Source of the DNA: an uncultured Collinsella sp.
Lineage (GTDB): Bacteria > Actinomycetota > Coriobacteriia > Coriobacteriales > Coriobacteriaceae
NCBI GenBank assembly: GCA_902482185.1
Contig: CABSZR010000113.1
Location: 1 to 5,313, forward strand
Length of the DNA: 5,313 nt
Direction of reading: 5' to 3'
The notes under the pieces: generated by a model
The model's database searches: none
What the model was told of the DNA's origin: nothing
What the model saw: only the letters and a program-made list of their open reading frames with translations
Program-made: the position numbers and the translations under genes
In this document: positions 1 through 5,298 of the stretch, piece by piece
Layout: the number at the start of each line of letters is the position of its first letter
Position numbering within the stretch: the first letter of the stretch is position 1

Positions 1-1
1 A

Positions 2-814
2 CCAGATTCCTCGTTCATTCAGTTCGACGATGCAAAGCAACAGGGCGCCGCTTCGGCGGCGTCCGCCTCTCGTCGCAAGGCGCTCCTTGGCGTTCTTGCT
101 GCCGCGTGCACCATTCTGATCGTCGTCTCGCTGGGCTTCGTCCATCCTTCCGAGAGCGGCGCCTGGTCCATTGACTGGATCGTTCAGACCGTGACGGGGG
201 AGAGCGTCGTCGCCAAGGACACCAAGGGGTTTGGCTCGACTACGACTACGACTTCGGGCGAGGCCAGTTCCAAGGATTCCGAGTCTTCAAACAAGGAATC
301 GGACAAAAACTCGGATAGCAAGAAGTCCGAGGACCGGGGCGGCAAGAAGTCTGGCGATAAATCCGCTGCCCAAAATACGGGAGCCGGTGATACTTCCAAT
401 GCGTCTGGCGGTGCTTCTTCGGGCGGTGGCCAGTCGTCTGATGGAGCCTCATCCTCTAATGGTGGAAACGCCTCCTCGGGCAGCCAAAGCGGCTCACAGG
501 AGTCCAACTACGTTACGGTGACGGTTTCGGTCACATCGAGCGCTGTGGGCAATCCCGTGTCCTCTGGCGGCACCTTTACCTTTAACGAAGGCGCCACCGT
601 TTACGATGCCCTGTGCGCGCTGGGCCTTTCTGTCAACGCACACGGCTCATCGTACGGCACGTATGTTTCTGCGATTGGTGGTTTGGCCGAGAAACAGTAC
701 GGCGGCACGAGCGGCTGGATGTACTCCGTCAACGGCACAACGCCCATGACGGCCTGCAGTAACTACGTTCTCTCCAATGGCGACAACGTCGTTTGGTATT
801 ACGTAACGGGCTAG
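2..814 (+). CDS. Membrane-anchored DUF4430 (transcobalamin-like C-terminal domain) protein, 5' end cut by window
   Basis: The frame is open from the window edge to the TAG at 812-814, giving 270 visible residues, so the true start lies upstream. An internal GTG at 191 is in the same frame but would drop the membrane anchor and has no reason to be the start. Visible parts in order: a short polar stretch, two arginines and a lysine (residues 24-26), one hydrophobic helix (about 27-47), a low-complexity linker rich in Ser, Gly, Lys, Asp and Asn (about 77-168), and a C-terminal domain (about 169-270). That domain has the DUF4430 pattern: a beta-rich start (NYVTVTVSV), a TVYDALCALGL helix, and the ending SGWMYSVNG...LSNGDNVVWYYVTG. 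The layout predicts a cytoplasmic or N-terminal part outside this window, a single membrane pass, and an extracellular domain held away from the membrane by the linker. DUF4430 resembles the C-terminal domain of transcobalamin and often occurs in Gram-positive surface proteins; the ligand here is unknown. The domain call is fairly sure, the function is not. Confidence 0.85.
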   Translation, partial: PDSSFIQFDDAKQQGAASAASASRRKALLGVLAAACTILIVVSLGFVHPSESGAWSIDWIVQTVTGESVVAKDTKGFGSTTTTTSGEASSKDSESSNKESDKNSDSKKSEDRGGKKSGDKSAAQNTGAGDTSNASGGASSGGGQSSDGASSSNGGNASSGSQSGSQESNYVTVTVSVTSSAVGNPVSSGGTFTFNEGATVYDALCALGLSVNAHGSSYGTYVSAIGGLAEKQYGGTSGWMYSVNGTTPMTACSNYVLSNGDNVVWYYVTG

Positions 815-836
815 AGGCCTCGACATAGCGCGCCAG

Positions 837-875
837 ACGGGCGGTTCGGACAAACATCCGGGCCGCCCGTTTTTC
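837..875 (+). terminator. Intrinsic terminator after the DUF4430 gene
   Basis: A 14-bp stem (837-850 with 857-870, closing as a full helix with two G-U pairs) has a 6-base loop CAAACA and runs straight into TTTTT (870-874). It begins 22 bases after the stop codon of the plus-strand gene and is oriented to end its transcript. Confidence 0.92.
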
Positions 876-910
876 GTGCGAATGGGACTGGGTCGCCGGG
901 TCTCTCGGCA

Positions 911-947
911 AACAAAAAACCGGTTGGAATGGGAATTCCAACCGGTT
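911..947 (-). terminator. Intrinsic terminator of the minus-strand gtrA-like gene
   Basis: A perfect 13-bp stem (918-930 with 935-947, arm AACCGGTTGGAAT) has a 4-base loop. Read on the minus strand it is followed by TTTTTTGTT (919-911). There is no T-run on the plus-strand side, so it serves the minus strand. It lies 26 bases downstream of the stop codon at 974 and sits back to back with the plus-strand terminator, as expected between convergent genes. Confidence 0.92.
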
Positions 948-973
948 ATACATTCAAGCAAATAGTGAATCGA

Positions 974-1381
974 CTATGACCGTGCGCCCTCGAGGAAGAA
1001 GCGGCGGCTGAAGTAGTTGTACCAGGTGACCAGGAACGTGGCGATGGCCTTCATGGCCTGGTAGCCGATGCTCAAAAACGTGACGCCCACAAACATGTAC
1101 AGGTCGTTGAGGCCCAAACCAATCACCGACAGGATGGTGAAGATCGTGAACTCACGCTTGCGGCTCATGCCTTCGCGGTGGTCGAACACGTACTTCATGC
1201 TGAGCCAGTAGTTGACCACAACGGACGTGATAAACGAGACCGTGGTGCTCATCAAAAAGTCGAGGTGGAACAGCTCGACGAGCGCAATGAGCATGCCCCA
1301 GTCGATGCCAAAGGAGATAAGACCCACGACAGCGAACTTGAGGAATTGCTTAGTATGAGGTTGTGCCAGTGCCTTGCGCAC
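974..1381 (-). CDS. GtrA-family small membrane protein (copy 1)
   Basis: This 135-residue protein has four predicted membrane helices (about 13-37, 42-65, 77-98 and 105-124) and a basic loop HREGMSRKREF (68-78). It carries the usual GtrA-family features: KFAVVGLISFGIDWG in helix 1, NYWLSMKYVF at the end of helix 2, LNDLYMF in helix 3, and YNYFSRRFFLEG at the C-terminus. Family members act in the membrane, generally thought to help move or present polyprenyl-phosphate sugars for surface glycans; the substrate cannot be read here. The start is GTG at 1381. Upstream only a weak GGA at nine bases is visible, but the first residues (MRKALAQ) match those of the neighbouring paralog (MQKLLAQ), which supports it. 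The two copies align without gaps from the KF motif to LEG, with 57 of 118 residues identical by my count. The gene follows copy 2 after about 220 bases and ends at a strong terminator. Own promoter or read-through: undecided. Confidence 0.9.
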   Translation of the reverse strand: MRKALAQPHTKQFLKFAVVGLISFGIDWGMLIALVELFHLDFLMSTTVSFITSVVVNYWLSMKYVFDHREGMSRKREFTIFTILSVIGLGLNDLYMFVGVTFLSIGYQAMKAIATFLVTWYNYFSRRFFLEGARS

Positions 1382-1441
1382 GTAATCACATCCAATGCGT
1401 TGATGAATCGAGCAGAGGATACTTTAGAGCTTTTACAAGGG

Positions 1442-1519
1442 AAACGTAAGGTCTTTGCCAATAACTATATGAACTTGCCAAATTTTCAAGAGCTAATCCG
1501 CAAACGTAAAATATTTGCC
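1442..1519. repeat. Imperfect 18-bp direct repeat, copies 60 bp apart
   Basis: The words at 1442-1459 (AAACGTAAGGTCTTTGCC) and 1502-1519 (AAACGTAAAATATTTGCC) agree at 15 of 18 positions, with starts exactly 60 bp apart. Both lie in the AT-rich gap upstream of gtrA-like copy 1. They could be paired regulator sites or a decayed duplication; the sequence alone does not decide. Confidence 0.55.
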
Positions 1520-1534
1520 CGTAAACGAGCGACA

Positions 1535-1574
1535 CCCACGGACGATACTGCGCTGAGTGCGCGTCGTCCGTGGG
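1535..1574. other. Stem-loop between the two gtrA-like genes
   Basis: A perfect 11-bp outer stem (CCCACGGACGA at 1535-1545 with 1564-1574) encloses a 4-bp inner GCGC stem (1550-1553 with 1559-1562) and a TGAGT loop. It sits 26 bases downstream of the stop of gtrA-like copy 2. No proper T-run follows on either strand: on the minus strand the next bases are TGTCGCTCGTTT. It may be a weak or factor-assisted terminator, or an RNA-stabilising hairpin that separates the expression of the two genes. Confidence 0.6.
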
Positions 1575-1600
1575 CGCCGTAATGCTGCAGGGGTTTCGAG

Positions 1601-1996
1601 CTATTTTGTCTCGTCGCCCTCCAGGAAGATTTTTCGGGTCACAAAGTTGTAGACCATGACAAGCGCGGTGGCGCAGATCTTGGCGATATTGGCCTCGAGT
1701 CCCAGGCCGGCGTTGAGCGCCAGCACGATGCCGTCGTTGAGCACCAAACCGATCACGGACAGCACGACAAAGATGATGAACTCGCGGCGGCGGCTCATGC
1801 CTTCCTTGTGCGCAAACACGTACTTCATGCTTGCGAGGTAGTTAAAGATGAGCGAGATGATAAAGCCGCTGGTGTTGGCGATTAGGATGTTGAGGCCGAG
1901 ACCGTAGTGGAGCAGATTCATAATGCCAAAGTCGATAACCGTGGCAATGACACCGACGACGCCAAATTTCATGATCTGCGCAAGGAGCTTTTGCAT
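1601..1996 (-). CDS. GtrA-family small membrane protein (copy 2)
   Basis: From ATG at 1996 this is a 131-residue protein with four predicted membrane helices and the same signature blocks as copy 1: KFGVVGVIATVIDFG, NYLASMKYVF, the basic loop HKEGMSRRREF, LSVIGLVLND and YNFVTRKIFLEG. The expected role is a membrane step in surface glycan or lipid-linked sugar handling; the partner glycosyltransferase is not in the window. The frame also contains an upstream ATG at 2059, which would add 21 residues (152 total). I prefer 1996: AAGGCAGG lies just upstream, the protein then begins MQKLLAQ like copy 1, and the extra N-terminus (proline-rich, polar) has no family counterpart. The 2059 ATG has GGGGA almost touching it, too close for a normal ribosome site. 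The gene follows fbp in the same direction with 78 bases between stop and start and no clear terminator, so co-transcription with fbp is plausible. Confidence 0.88.
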   Translation of the reverse strand: MQKLLAQIMKFGVVGVIATVIDFGIMNLLHYGLGLNILIANTSGFIISLIFNYLASMKYVFAHKEGMSRRREFIIFVVLSVIGLVLNDGIVLALNAGLGLEANIAKICATALVMVYNFVTRKIFLEGDETK

Positions 1997-2000
1997 GGTA

Positions 2001-2008
2001 CCTGCCTT
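2001..2008 (-). promoter_or_regulatory. Ribosome binding site favouring the 1996 start
   Basis: On the minus strand AAGGCAGG precedes the ATG at 1996 by four bases (AAGG by eight). This near-consensus site is the main nucleotide reason to prefer the internal start of gtrA-like copy 2. Confidence 0.6.
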
Positions 2009-2074
2009 AGGGTGGCGCGGGGACGCCGTGGGGATGACAAACTCAGCAAGTTTAGCCAATCCCCGCGGGTGGGG

Positions 2075-3991
2075 CTAGACGCGCTCCTCGATAGCACCGT
2101 TTCTATATGCATCGAGCAGCTGGCGCAGATCCTGGATCTGGCTGCGAATCTTGGCGCCAGTATCGGTGTCGCTCACCATGCGGCGACGGTCTGCTTGGTC
2201 AAAACGGTTGGTCTCGCTTTCGATGTCCACGTTGCGCGTGAGTGCCTCGGCAACCGTCGTAAAGGCCCGGTGCGACTTGAGGCGGCAGCCGCGCGAGCTC
2301 GAGATGAGCGTATAGCCGGCGATGCCCGTCTTGGGATGGTAAGCGCGGCAGAAGCCGCCATCGATGACCAGCAGCTTGCCCTCGGCGCGGATGGGCTGCT
2401 CGCCCTTGGTGGTTTTAACGGGCGTGTGGCCGTTGATGATGTGGCCGGTCGGCGAGCATGCCATGGGCGCGACGCCAAACTCGCGCATGATATCATCGCA
2501 GACCGAGGGCGACTTGGTAAGCGTAAAGTACGGGTCCATCGGCTCGACCCAGGTGCTCTTATCGGCGATATAGGCGCGCTCAAAGGTACGCACCAGGCGT
2601 CCGCTGGCGGGTGAATTGAAGCCAATCCACAGGTACCACATCCAGTCGAGGGCATCGCGGTCGCCCACGCGCCACGCGCGGCGGGCGATGTGGTCGCAAA
2701 AATCGAGATAATCACGGCCAGCGTGCCAGGTGCCCAGGCAGTTCATGCTGCTAAAGGTGCCGTCCTCGTTGAGCGGCACGCAGCCATGGAAGAGCAGGTT
2801 GCCGTTGGCGACCTTGTACATCGAGCCGTGGGAATAGAGGAAATCGATATGGCGATGCAGGTGATCGGCGGTGACAAACTCGGACACGAGCTTGTCGATG
2901 ATGTGCTGCTCCTGAGACGTGAGCGTATAGGGGTCCGCCGGGTCGACGGTGGGGAAGTCGTTGGTCGTGAGCGGCCACACGCTGCCGTCGGCGAGCGTGA
3001 CCGTGCCGGTGTCGTGGTCGATCTTGTCGAGTAACAGGCGGTCGGTCATATCGAACTCGGGGTGGCGCTGGATAATCTGGCCCTCGAGCTTAAAGAGCAG
3101 CACGTTGATGGCCTTGATCAGCGGGGTGATGGACTCACCGGCGGTGTAGGTGGCATCGGCAAAGGCGACAAGCTCACGCAGCGAGATGCCGTAGTCGTTC
3201 TCCAGGATCTCGTAGTTGTCGTAGCGTAGGTTGTTGCGCAACACCGTGGCGATGCAGGCGGGCTCACCGGCCGCAGCGCCCATCCACAGCAGGTCGTGGT
3301 TGCCCCACTGGATGTCGAGCGAATGGTAGGTGAGCAGACGGTCCATAATCTTGGCCGCGCCGCCGCCGCGGTCGAAGATGTCGCCCACCAGGTGCAGGTG
3401 GTCGACGGCCAGGCGCTTGATGAGCGAGGCGAGCGACTCAATAAAGTCGTCGGCGCTGGCGGTCTCCAGGATGGACTCCACGATGCGCTCGTGATAGCGC
3501 ACGCGATAGTTGTTCTCGTCCGGGTGCGTGTGCAACAACTCGTCGATGATATAGGCGTAATCGCGCGGGATGGCCTTACGCACCTTGGAGCGGGTATAAC
3601 GGCTCGAAAGCGAGCGGGCAACCACAATGAGCTGGTCGAGCATGGTCTTGTACCAGGTGGGCGAGTCCTCGCGCTGACTGCGGACCAGGTCGATCTTCTC
3701 GCGCGGGTAGTAGATGAGCGTACACAGCTCGCCCTTTTCGTCAAAGGAGAGCGTGTCGCCAAAGATCTCGTCGACATGTTCGCGCACGACGCCCGAGCAG
3801 TTGTTGAGGATGTGCATAAAGGCTTCGTACTCACCATGCACGTCGCTCATAAAATGCTCGGTGCCCTTGGGTAGGTTGAGGATGGCCGAGAGGTTGATAA
3901 TTTCGGTAAATGCGGATTGTTCGGTGGGGAACTGTCTCGACAGCAGGCGCAGATACTTGAAGTCTTGCGGGTTGCGATCGAATGCGACCAT
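2075..3991 (-). CDS. fbp: Class III fructose-1,6-bisphosphatase
   Basis: The product hydrolyses fructose-1,6-bisphosphate to fructose-6-phosphate and phosphate, the irreversible step of gluconeogenesis, in the cytoplasm. At 638 residues it has the length usual for the class III (Bacillus Fbp-like) family, which uses a metallophosphatase fold unrelated to class I and II enzymes. Metal-site motifs are in order: SDVHGEY (49-55), GDIFDRGG (203-210), QWGNHD (228-233), and later INGHTPV (519-525) and LLVIDGGF (540-547). The N-terminus (FDRNPQDFKYLRLLSRQFPTEQSAF) is typical of the family. The Bacillus subtilis homolog is manganese-dependent and activated by phosphoenolpyruvate; the same may hold here. 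The start is ATG at 3991 because GGAAGG stands six bases upstream. The open frame extends to a TTG at 4036, but those 15 extra residues come from the promoter region and its inverted repeat. No frameshift or missing motif is visible. A gtrA-like gene follows on the same strand. Confidence 0.96.
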   Translation of the reverse strand: MVAFDRNPQDFKYLRLLSRQFPTEQSAFTEIINLSAILNLPKGTEHFMSDVHGEYEAFMHILNNCSGVVREHVDEIFGDTLSFDEKGELCTLIYYPREKIDLVRSQREDSPTWYKTMLDQLIVVARSLSSRYTRSKVRKAIPRDYAYIIDELLHTHPDENNYRVRYHERIVESILETASADDFIESLASLIKRLAVDHLHLVGDIFDRGGGAAKIMDRLLTYHSLDIQWGNHDLLWMGAAAGEPACIATVLRNNLRYDNYEILENDYGISLRELVAFADATYTAGESITPLIKAINVLLFKLEGQIIQRHPEFDMTDRLLLDKIDHDTGTVTLADGSVWPLTTNDFPTVDPADPYTLTSQEQHIIDKLVSEFVTADHLHRHIDFLYSHGSMYKVANGNLLFHGCVPLNEDGTFSSMNCLGTWHAGRDYLDFCDHIARRAWRVGDRDALDWMWYLWIGFNSPASGRLVRTFERAYIADKSTWVEPMDPYFTLTKSPSVCDDIMREFGVAPMACSPTGHIINGHTPVKTTKGEQPIRAEGKLLVIDGGFCRAYHPKTGIAGYTLISSSRGCRLKSHRAFTTVAEALTRNVDIESETNRFDQADRRRMVSDTDTGAKIRSQIQDLRQLLDAYRNGAIEERV

Positions 3992-3997
3992 GAAACA

Positions 3998-4003
3998 CCT
4001 TCC
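3998..4003 (-). promoter_or_regulatory. Ribosome binding site that fixes the fbp start
   Basis: GGAAGG on the minus strand lies six bases before the ATG at 3991. It supports the 638-residue form over the longer TTG-started frame. Confidence 0.8.
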
Positions 4004-4018
4004 GATGGGGCTGGTAAA

Positions 4019-4048
4019 ACTGATAAACAGCGTCAAACGTTTATCAGT
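4019..4048. promoter_or_regulatory. Operator-like inverted repeat at the fbp promoter
   Basis: Perfect 10-bp arms ACTGATAAAC (4019-4028) and GTTTATCAGT (4039-4048) are separated by 10 bp, so the half-site centres are 20 bp (about two helical turns) apart on one DNA face. The right half contains the palindrome AAACGTTT (4035-4042), the core type seen in operators of LacI/PurR-family repressors. It covers the predicted -10 box and start point of fbp, a classic repressor position. In RNA it could also fold as a hairpin in the 5' leader if transcription starts further upstream. The repeat is seen; the regulator is inferred. Confidence 0.6.
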
Positions 4049-4068
4049 ATGCGCCGCTTTTGTTTCGA
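4040..4068 (-). promoter_or_regulatory. Candidate fbp promoter
   Basis: On the minus strand, TCGAAA (4068-4063) and GATAAA (4045-4040) are spaced by 17 bp; each matches four of six consensus bases. Transcription would begin near 4033, leaving a leader of about 40 bases. The boxes are weak and this is only the best candidate by eye. Confidence 0.4.
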
Positions 4069-4107
4069 TTTTGCGCCAGCGGCTGAATTGTCGGCTGAAT
4101 GGTTTGG

Positions 4108-4119
4108 TAAATCGATTTA
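4108..4119. repeat. 12-bp perfect palindrome TAAATCGATTTA
   Basis: TAAATCGATTTA is self-complementary over 12 bp and overlaps a TAGTGAA word at 4118-4124 that recurs in the inverted repeat at 4211-4251. It lies about 75-86 bp upstream of the predicted fbp start point. It may be a regulator site, but no known operator is recognised. Confidence 0.45.
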
Positions 4120-4141
4120 GTGAAGGTAGATGTGTTGGTTG

Positions 4142-4199
4142 GGTGGAGACGACAGAGGGTGTTTTCTCAGATATTTATGCGTGGGGCCGGTGGAGACGA
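4142..4199. repeat. 11-bp direct repeat GGTGGAGACGA
   Basis: Exact copies of GGTGGAGACGA stand at 4142-4152 and 4189-4199, 47 bp apart, in the middle of the divergent region. No function is recognised. Confidence 0.5.
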
Positions 4200-4210
4200 T
4201 GGTGGTAAAG

Positions 4211-4251
4211 ATGTTCACTATTTTTGGTTCGATTTGGTAAATAGTGGACAT
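4211..4251. promoter_or_regulatory. Long inverted repeat upstream of the DegV-family promoter
   Basis: Arms ATGTTCACTATTT (4211-4223) and AAATAGTGGACAT (4239-4251) are complementary at 12 of 13 positions around a 15-base spacer. The site spans roughly -80 to -40 from the predicted start point of the DegV-family gene. That is where an activator would bind a promoter lacking a good -35 box. The half-site word TAGTG(A/G)AC also appears in part at 4118-4124. Confidence 0.5.
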
Positions 4252-4274
4252 ATGTACCGCATGTAGGCTCACTG

Positions 4275-4283
4275 TGCGATAAT
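4275..4283 (+). promoter_or_regulatory. Extended -10 promoter of the DegV-family gene
   Basis: TGcGATAAT gives a TGn extension directly before a hexamer matching five of six -10 consensus bases. No good -35 hexamer is found 16-19 bp upstream (best TGTACC), as is common for extended -10 promoters. Transcription would start near 4290, about 20 bases before the ATG at 4312. Confidence 0.6.
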
Positions 4284-4299
4284 TTGCGCAGCAATGAGT

Positions 4300-4305
4300 A
4301 AGGAG
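4300..4305 (+). promoter_or_regulatory. Ribosome binding site that fixes the DegV-family start
   Basis: AAGGAG, a consensus site, stands six bases before the ATG at 4312. The in-frame ATG at 4294 has no such site and would place AAGGAG inside the coding region, so 4312 is chosen. Confidence 0.88.
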
Positions 4306-4311
4306 CCTCAT

Positions 4312-5202
4312 ATGAGTGATTATGTCCTGACCTGTGAATCCGCCGCCGACCGAACCCGTGAGTTCTTTGCGGCGCGCAATATCCCTGTCGTGTGTTTTCA
4401 TTACGAGATCGACGATGTTGTCTATACGGACGATCTGTATCAGTCGATTACGCCGGACAAGTTTTTTGCCCAGATTGCCGCGGGCGCCATGCCCAAGACG
4501 TCTCAGGTGAGCGTGGGCGAGTACGAGGAGTTTTGGGAGCCGTTTGTTGCCGAGGGTAAAGACGTGCTGCACCTGACGTTGTCGTCGGGTATTTCGGGCA
4601 CGTATGGATCGGCCTGCGTCGCGGCGCAGATGCTCGCGGATCGCTATCCCCAGGGCGGCAAGGTGCGCGTCATCGATTCGCTGGGGGCGTCTTCGGGCTT
4701 TGGTCTGTTGCTGGAATATGCCGCCGACGTGCGCGATAGCGGGGCTTCACTCGACGAGACGGCTGCCTGGATCGAGGAGCACAAACTCAACCTGCACCAC
4801 TGGTTCTTCTCGACCGATCTGTCGAGCTACCTGCGCGGCGGTCGCATTTCGGCCGCGAGCGCGATCATCGGCACGGCGCTCAAGATTTGCCCGCTTATGA
4901 CGGTCGATTGCGAAGGTAAGCTGTCGCCACGTGAGAAGATTCGCACCAAGAAGCGCGCGATTTCCGAGATGGCTAAGACCATGATGGCACACGTGCAGGG
5001 CGGTACGGATTATTCGGGTAAGTGCATCATGTCGCACTCGGCGTGCCGCGAGGATGCCGAGGCAGTTGCGGCGCTGATTGAGGAACAGGTTCCGCAGCTT
5101 AAAGGCAAGATTGAGATCAATGACATCGGTACTCTGATTGGCTCGCATACCGGACCTGGTACGGTGGCGCTCTTCTTTATGGGTGACAAGCGCGTGGATT
5201 AA
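4312..5202 (+). CDS. DegV-family fatty-acid-binding protein
   Basis: This 296-residue protein is full length for the DegV family, whose members bind a long-chain fatty acid in a cleft between two alpha/beta lobes. In Gram-positive bacteria the relatives FakB1 and FakB2 present the fatty acid to the kinase FakA, which makes acyl-phosphate for phospholipid synthesis. Signature blocks are in order: an N-terminal strand DYVLTCESAAD (3-13), TSQVSV (63-68), LSSGISGTYGSA (90-101), VIDSLGASSGFGLL (120-133), YLRGGRISAASAIIGTALKICPL (173-195, given in part) and GSHTGPGTVALFF (277-289). The first block reads TCES where the textbook family has TDS, a variant I associate with a recognised Firmicutes/Actinobacteria subgroup. 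No fatty acid kinase is next to it, so the partner, if any, is encoded elsewhere. It is divergent from fbp, with its own extended -10 promoter and a consensus ribosome site. The family call is very sure; the ligand is not known. Confidence 0.95.
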   Translation: MSDYVLTCESAADRTREFFAARNIPVVCFHYEIDDVVYTDDLYQSITPDKFFAQIAAGAMPKTSQVSVGEYEEFWEPFVAEGKDVLHLTLSSGISGTYGSACVAAQMLADRYPQGGKVRVIDSLGASSGFGLLLEYAADVRDSGASLDETAAWIEEHKLNLHHWFFSTDLSSYLRGGRISAASAIIGTALKICPLMTVDCEGKLSPREKIRTKKRAISEMAKTMMAHVQGGTDYSGKCIMSHSACREDAEAVAALIEEQVPQLKGKIEINDIGTLIGSHTGPGTVALFFMGDKRVD

Positions 5203-5229
5203 TTTGCCCCATCACGTCGCTGCATGATT

Positions 5230-5263
5230 GCTCAAACGAAAACGGCCCGCCTCACGTTTGAAC
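5230..5263. repeat. Inverted repeat downstream of the DegV-family gene
   Basis: TCAAACG (5232-5238) and CGTTTGA (5255-5261) are exact inverse copies around 16 bases, with one more outer pair after a mismatch. There is no T-run after it, so a simple terminator is not supported. The word TCAAACG also occurs in the fbp inverted repeat (4033-4039), possibly by chance. Confidence 0.4.
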
Positions 5264-5298
5264 CGCGCCCCAAATCTTGGACGCCCTAAATAGCGACT

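Larger units (their letters stand above)
3992..4311. other. Divergent intergenic region between fbp and the DegV-family gene
   Basis: This is 320 bases without a gene. It serves two divergent genes and is visibly more AT-rich than its flanks in places. From the fbp side it holds the fbp ribosome site, a 30-bp inverted repeat over a predicted fbp promoter, a 12-bp palindrome at 4108-4119, an 11-bp direct repeat (4142 and 4189), a long inverted repeat at 4211-4251, an extended -10 promoter near 4280 and the ribosome site for the DegV gene. Open frames crossing it have no ribosome sites and look like chance. Confidence 0.8.

Noticed and set aside
80..145. Possible lipobox (LAAAC) in the membrane segment of the DUF4430 protein
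   Set aside because: The hydrophobic stretch continues for about ten residues after the cysteine, and the N-terminus is not in the window. A transmembrane helix fits better than a lipoprotein signal peptide.
1178..1582. Plus-strand 134-codon frame overlapping gtrA-like copy 1
   Set aside because: Its first half is antisense to a clear GtrA protein. Only the part after 1403 lies in non-coding DNA, and that part has no ribosome site. It is kept as a question in the findings, not as a gene.
2060..2077. CCCC/GGGG hairpin at the fbp stop codon as a terminator
   Set aside because: The stem is only four pairs, no T-run follows on the minus strand, and it sits immediately before the next gene. Read-through into gtrA-like copy 2 seems more likely.
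1907..2614. Long plus-strand open frame (235 codons) antisense to fbp and gtrA-like copy 2
   Set aside because: It lies opposite genes with strong family motifs, has no recognisable domain or ribosome site, and is the sort of shadow frame common in GC-rich coding DNA. The same holds for the antisense frames at 3118-3837, 3296-3874 and 4747-5148.
3992..4036. N-terminal extension of Fbp from the TTG at 4036
   Set aside because: There is no ribosome site before the TTG, the added residues are not family-like, and a good site (GGAAGG) stands before the ATG at 3991. The TTG lies within the inverted repeat.
4019..4048. A CcpA catabolite-response element at fbp
   Set aside because: The region has TG and CG in roughly the right order, but the spacing between them is one base too long for the usual cre pattern. 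I only call it a LacI-type core.
4117..4572. Minus-strand 151-codon frame across the intergenic region and the DegV gene start
   Set aside because: It is antisense to the DegV N-terminus, has no recognisable domain and crosses the divergent promoter. It is a chance open frame.
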